Assembly: GCA_014799925.1 (NCBI GenBank)
Contig: JAAVHC010000051.1
Location: 1 to 41,127 of the forward strand
Direction: 5' to 3'
Length of the DNA stretch: 41,127 bases
From: Oscillibacter sp.
GTDB taxonomy: Bacteria; Bacillota; Clostridia; Oscillospirales; Oscillospiraceae
Shown: positions 40,841-41,127 of the stretch, one piece after another
Layout of the letters: the number at the start of each line of letters is the position of its first letter
How positions within the stretch are numbered: the first letter of the stretch is position 1
Position numbers and translations under genes: made by a program
Notes under the pieces: model-generated
Told to the model about the DNA's origin: nothing
The model's input: the letters and a program-made list of their open reading frames with translations, nothing else
Database searches by the model: none

Positions 40841-41127
40841 TTCTCCGCGATATAGTGATAATACCGCTCCAGCTTGTGCGGCATGGCGTCCTTGTCGTCC
40901 AGAAACGCTTTTGCCATACACGCGTAGAGCTCCACGCTACCGGCGTTGGCCTTCTCAATTGCCTTGCAGTAGTCCGAATACATCATGTTCATCGCGGCGT
41001 AGAACATTACCGGATCACAGTCAATACTGTGCTTCTCCCGGACCTGCTCGGTCTGCTCCATCTTCCAGTGGCCGCCGTGCGTACCGTCGGCGTTTTCCAT
41101 ATCGGCAACCCAACGCATAACCTGATC
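40837..41127 (-). CDS. Phage-type protein, cut by the window edge
   Basis: At least 96 codons are open to the window end, so the N-terminus may lie outside; an internal ATG is at 41118. The sequence MENADGTHGGHWKMEQTEQV, then DCDPVMFYAAMNMMYSDYC and AKAFLDDKDAMPHKLERYYHYI, looks like a small protein I associate with Clostridial prophages (near structural or tape-measure gene regions); its function is unknown. It points toward tRNA-Lys, 124 bases away, and may mark one end of an integrated element. Confidence 0.7.
   Translation of the reverse strand, partial: DQVMRWVADMENADGTHGGHWKMEQTEQVREKHSIDCDPVMFYAAMNMMYSDYCKAIEKANAGSVELYACMAKAFLDDKDAMPHKLERYYHYIAEK

Overview
The window looks like a chromosomal segment of a GC-rich Gram-positive anaerobe of the class Clostridia, most likely an Oscillospirales relative of the Flavonifractor/Lawsonibacter/Intestinimonas kind. 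This is inferred from gene content and style: GC-rich codon use, strong GGAGG ribosome binding sites, DUF1540, SLH/WG surface protein, membrane pyrophosphatase, BlaI/M56 pair, ATP-type PEP carboxykinase and a small holin-like toxin. No rRNA or marker long enough for firm placement is present.

Layout. 1-386 is non-coding and full of short hairpins and a 56-bp direct repeat. 387-2206 (minus) is tsaE-tsaB-upp. 2383-3434 (plus) holds a DUF1540 protein and two half-length TauE/SafE permease genes. 3479-4903 (minus) is an AT-rich gene with a C-terminal HEPN signature like that of ApeA-type proteins, next to a LacI-family regulator (4947-5954). Divergent from the regulator, behind a consensus promoter and a CG-centred palindrome, lies a plus-strand unit of four paralogous HAD proteins, a phosphoglycerate mutase whose two halves are in swapped order, and an MgtC/SapB membrane protein. 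Then come a membrane pyrophosphatase (hppA) and a PfkB-family kinase.

14988-15927 is a small accessory patch: an XRE regulator, a 65-aa ORF, and a 30-residue hydrophobic toxin-like peptide facing an antisense RNA with a perfect consensus promoter and terminator (candidate type I toxin-antitoxin). 15946-26955 carries a DUF2156-GNAT fusion, MscS channel, NCS2 purine permease, SLH/WG surface protein, YcxB protein, prmA, a two-part ThrE exporter, a KtrA-type protein with a structured leader, and a small conserved protein. 27109-29546 is serC-serA, with an intergenic repeat lodged between the two genes. 29723-33138 is a blaI-type repressor and a large M56 metallopeptidase sensor with tandem operators. 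pckA, a ferredoxin-type aldo/keto reductase, a polysaccharide deacetylase, metY and metA follow.

40222-40712 has five tRNA genes (Gly-TCC, Arg-TCT, His-GTG, Gln-TTG, Lys-TTT) with an internal terminator. The window ends in a phage-type gene just past tRNA-Lys, suggesting an integrated element begins there.

The strongest unusual signals are: (i) the circularly permuted 2,3-BPG-independent phosphoglycerate mutase, which keeps all metal ligands and the nucleophilic Ser; (ii) the four-gene HAD array in which every member has Gly in place of the second motif-I Asp; (iii) the candidate type I toxin/antisense RNA module; (iv) the lone AT-rich HEPN gene; and (v) several families of short structured intergenic repeats.
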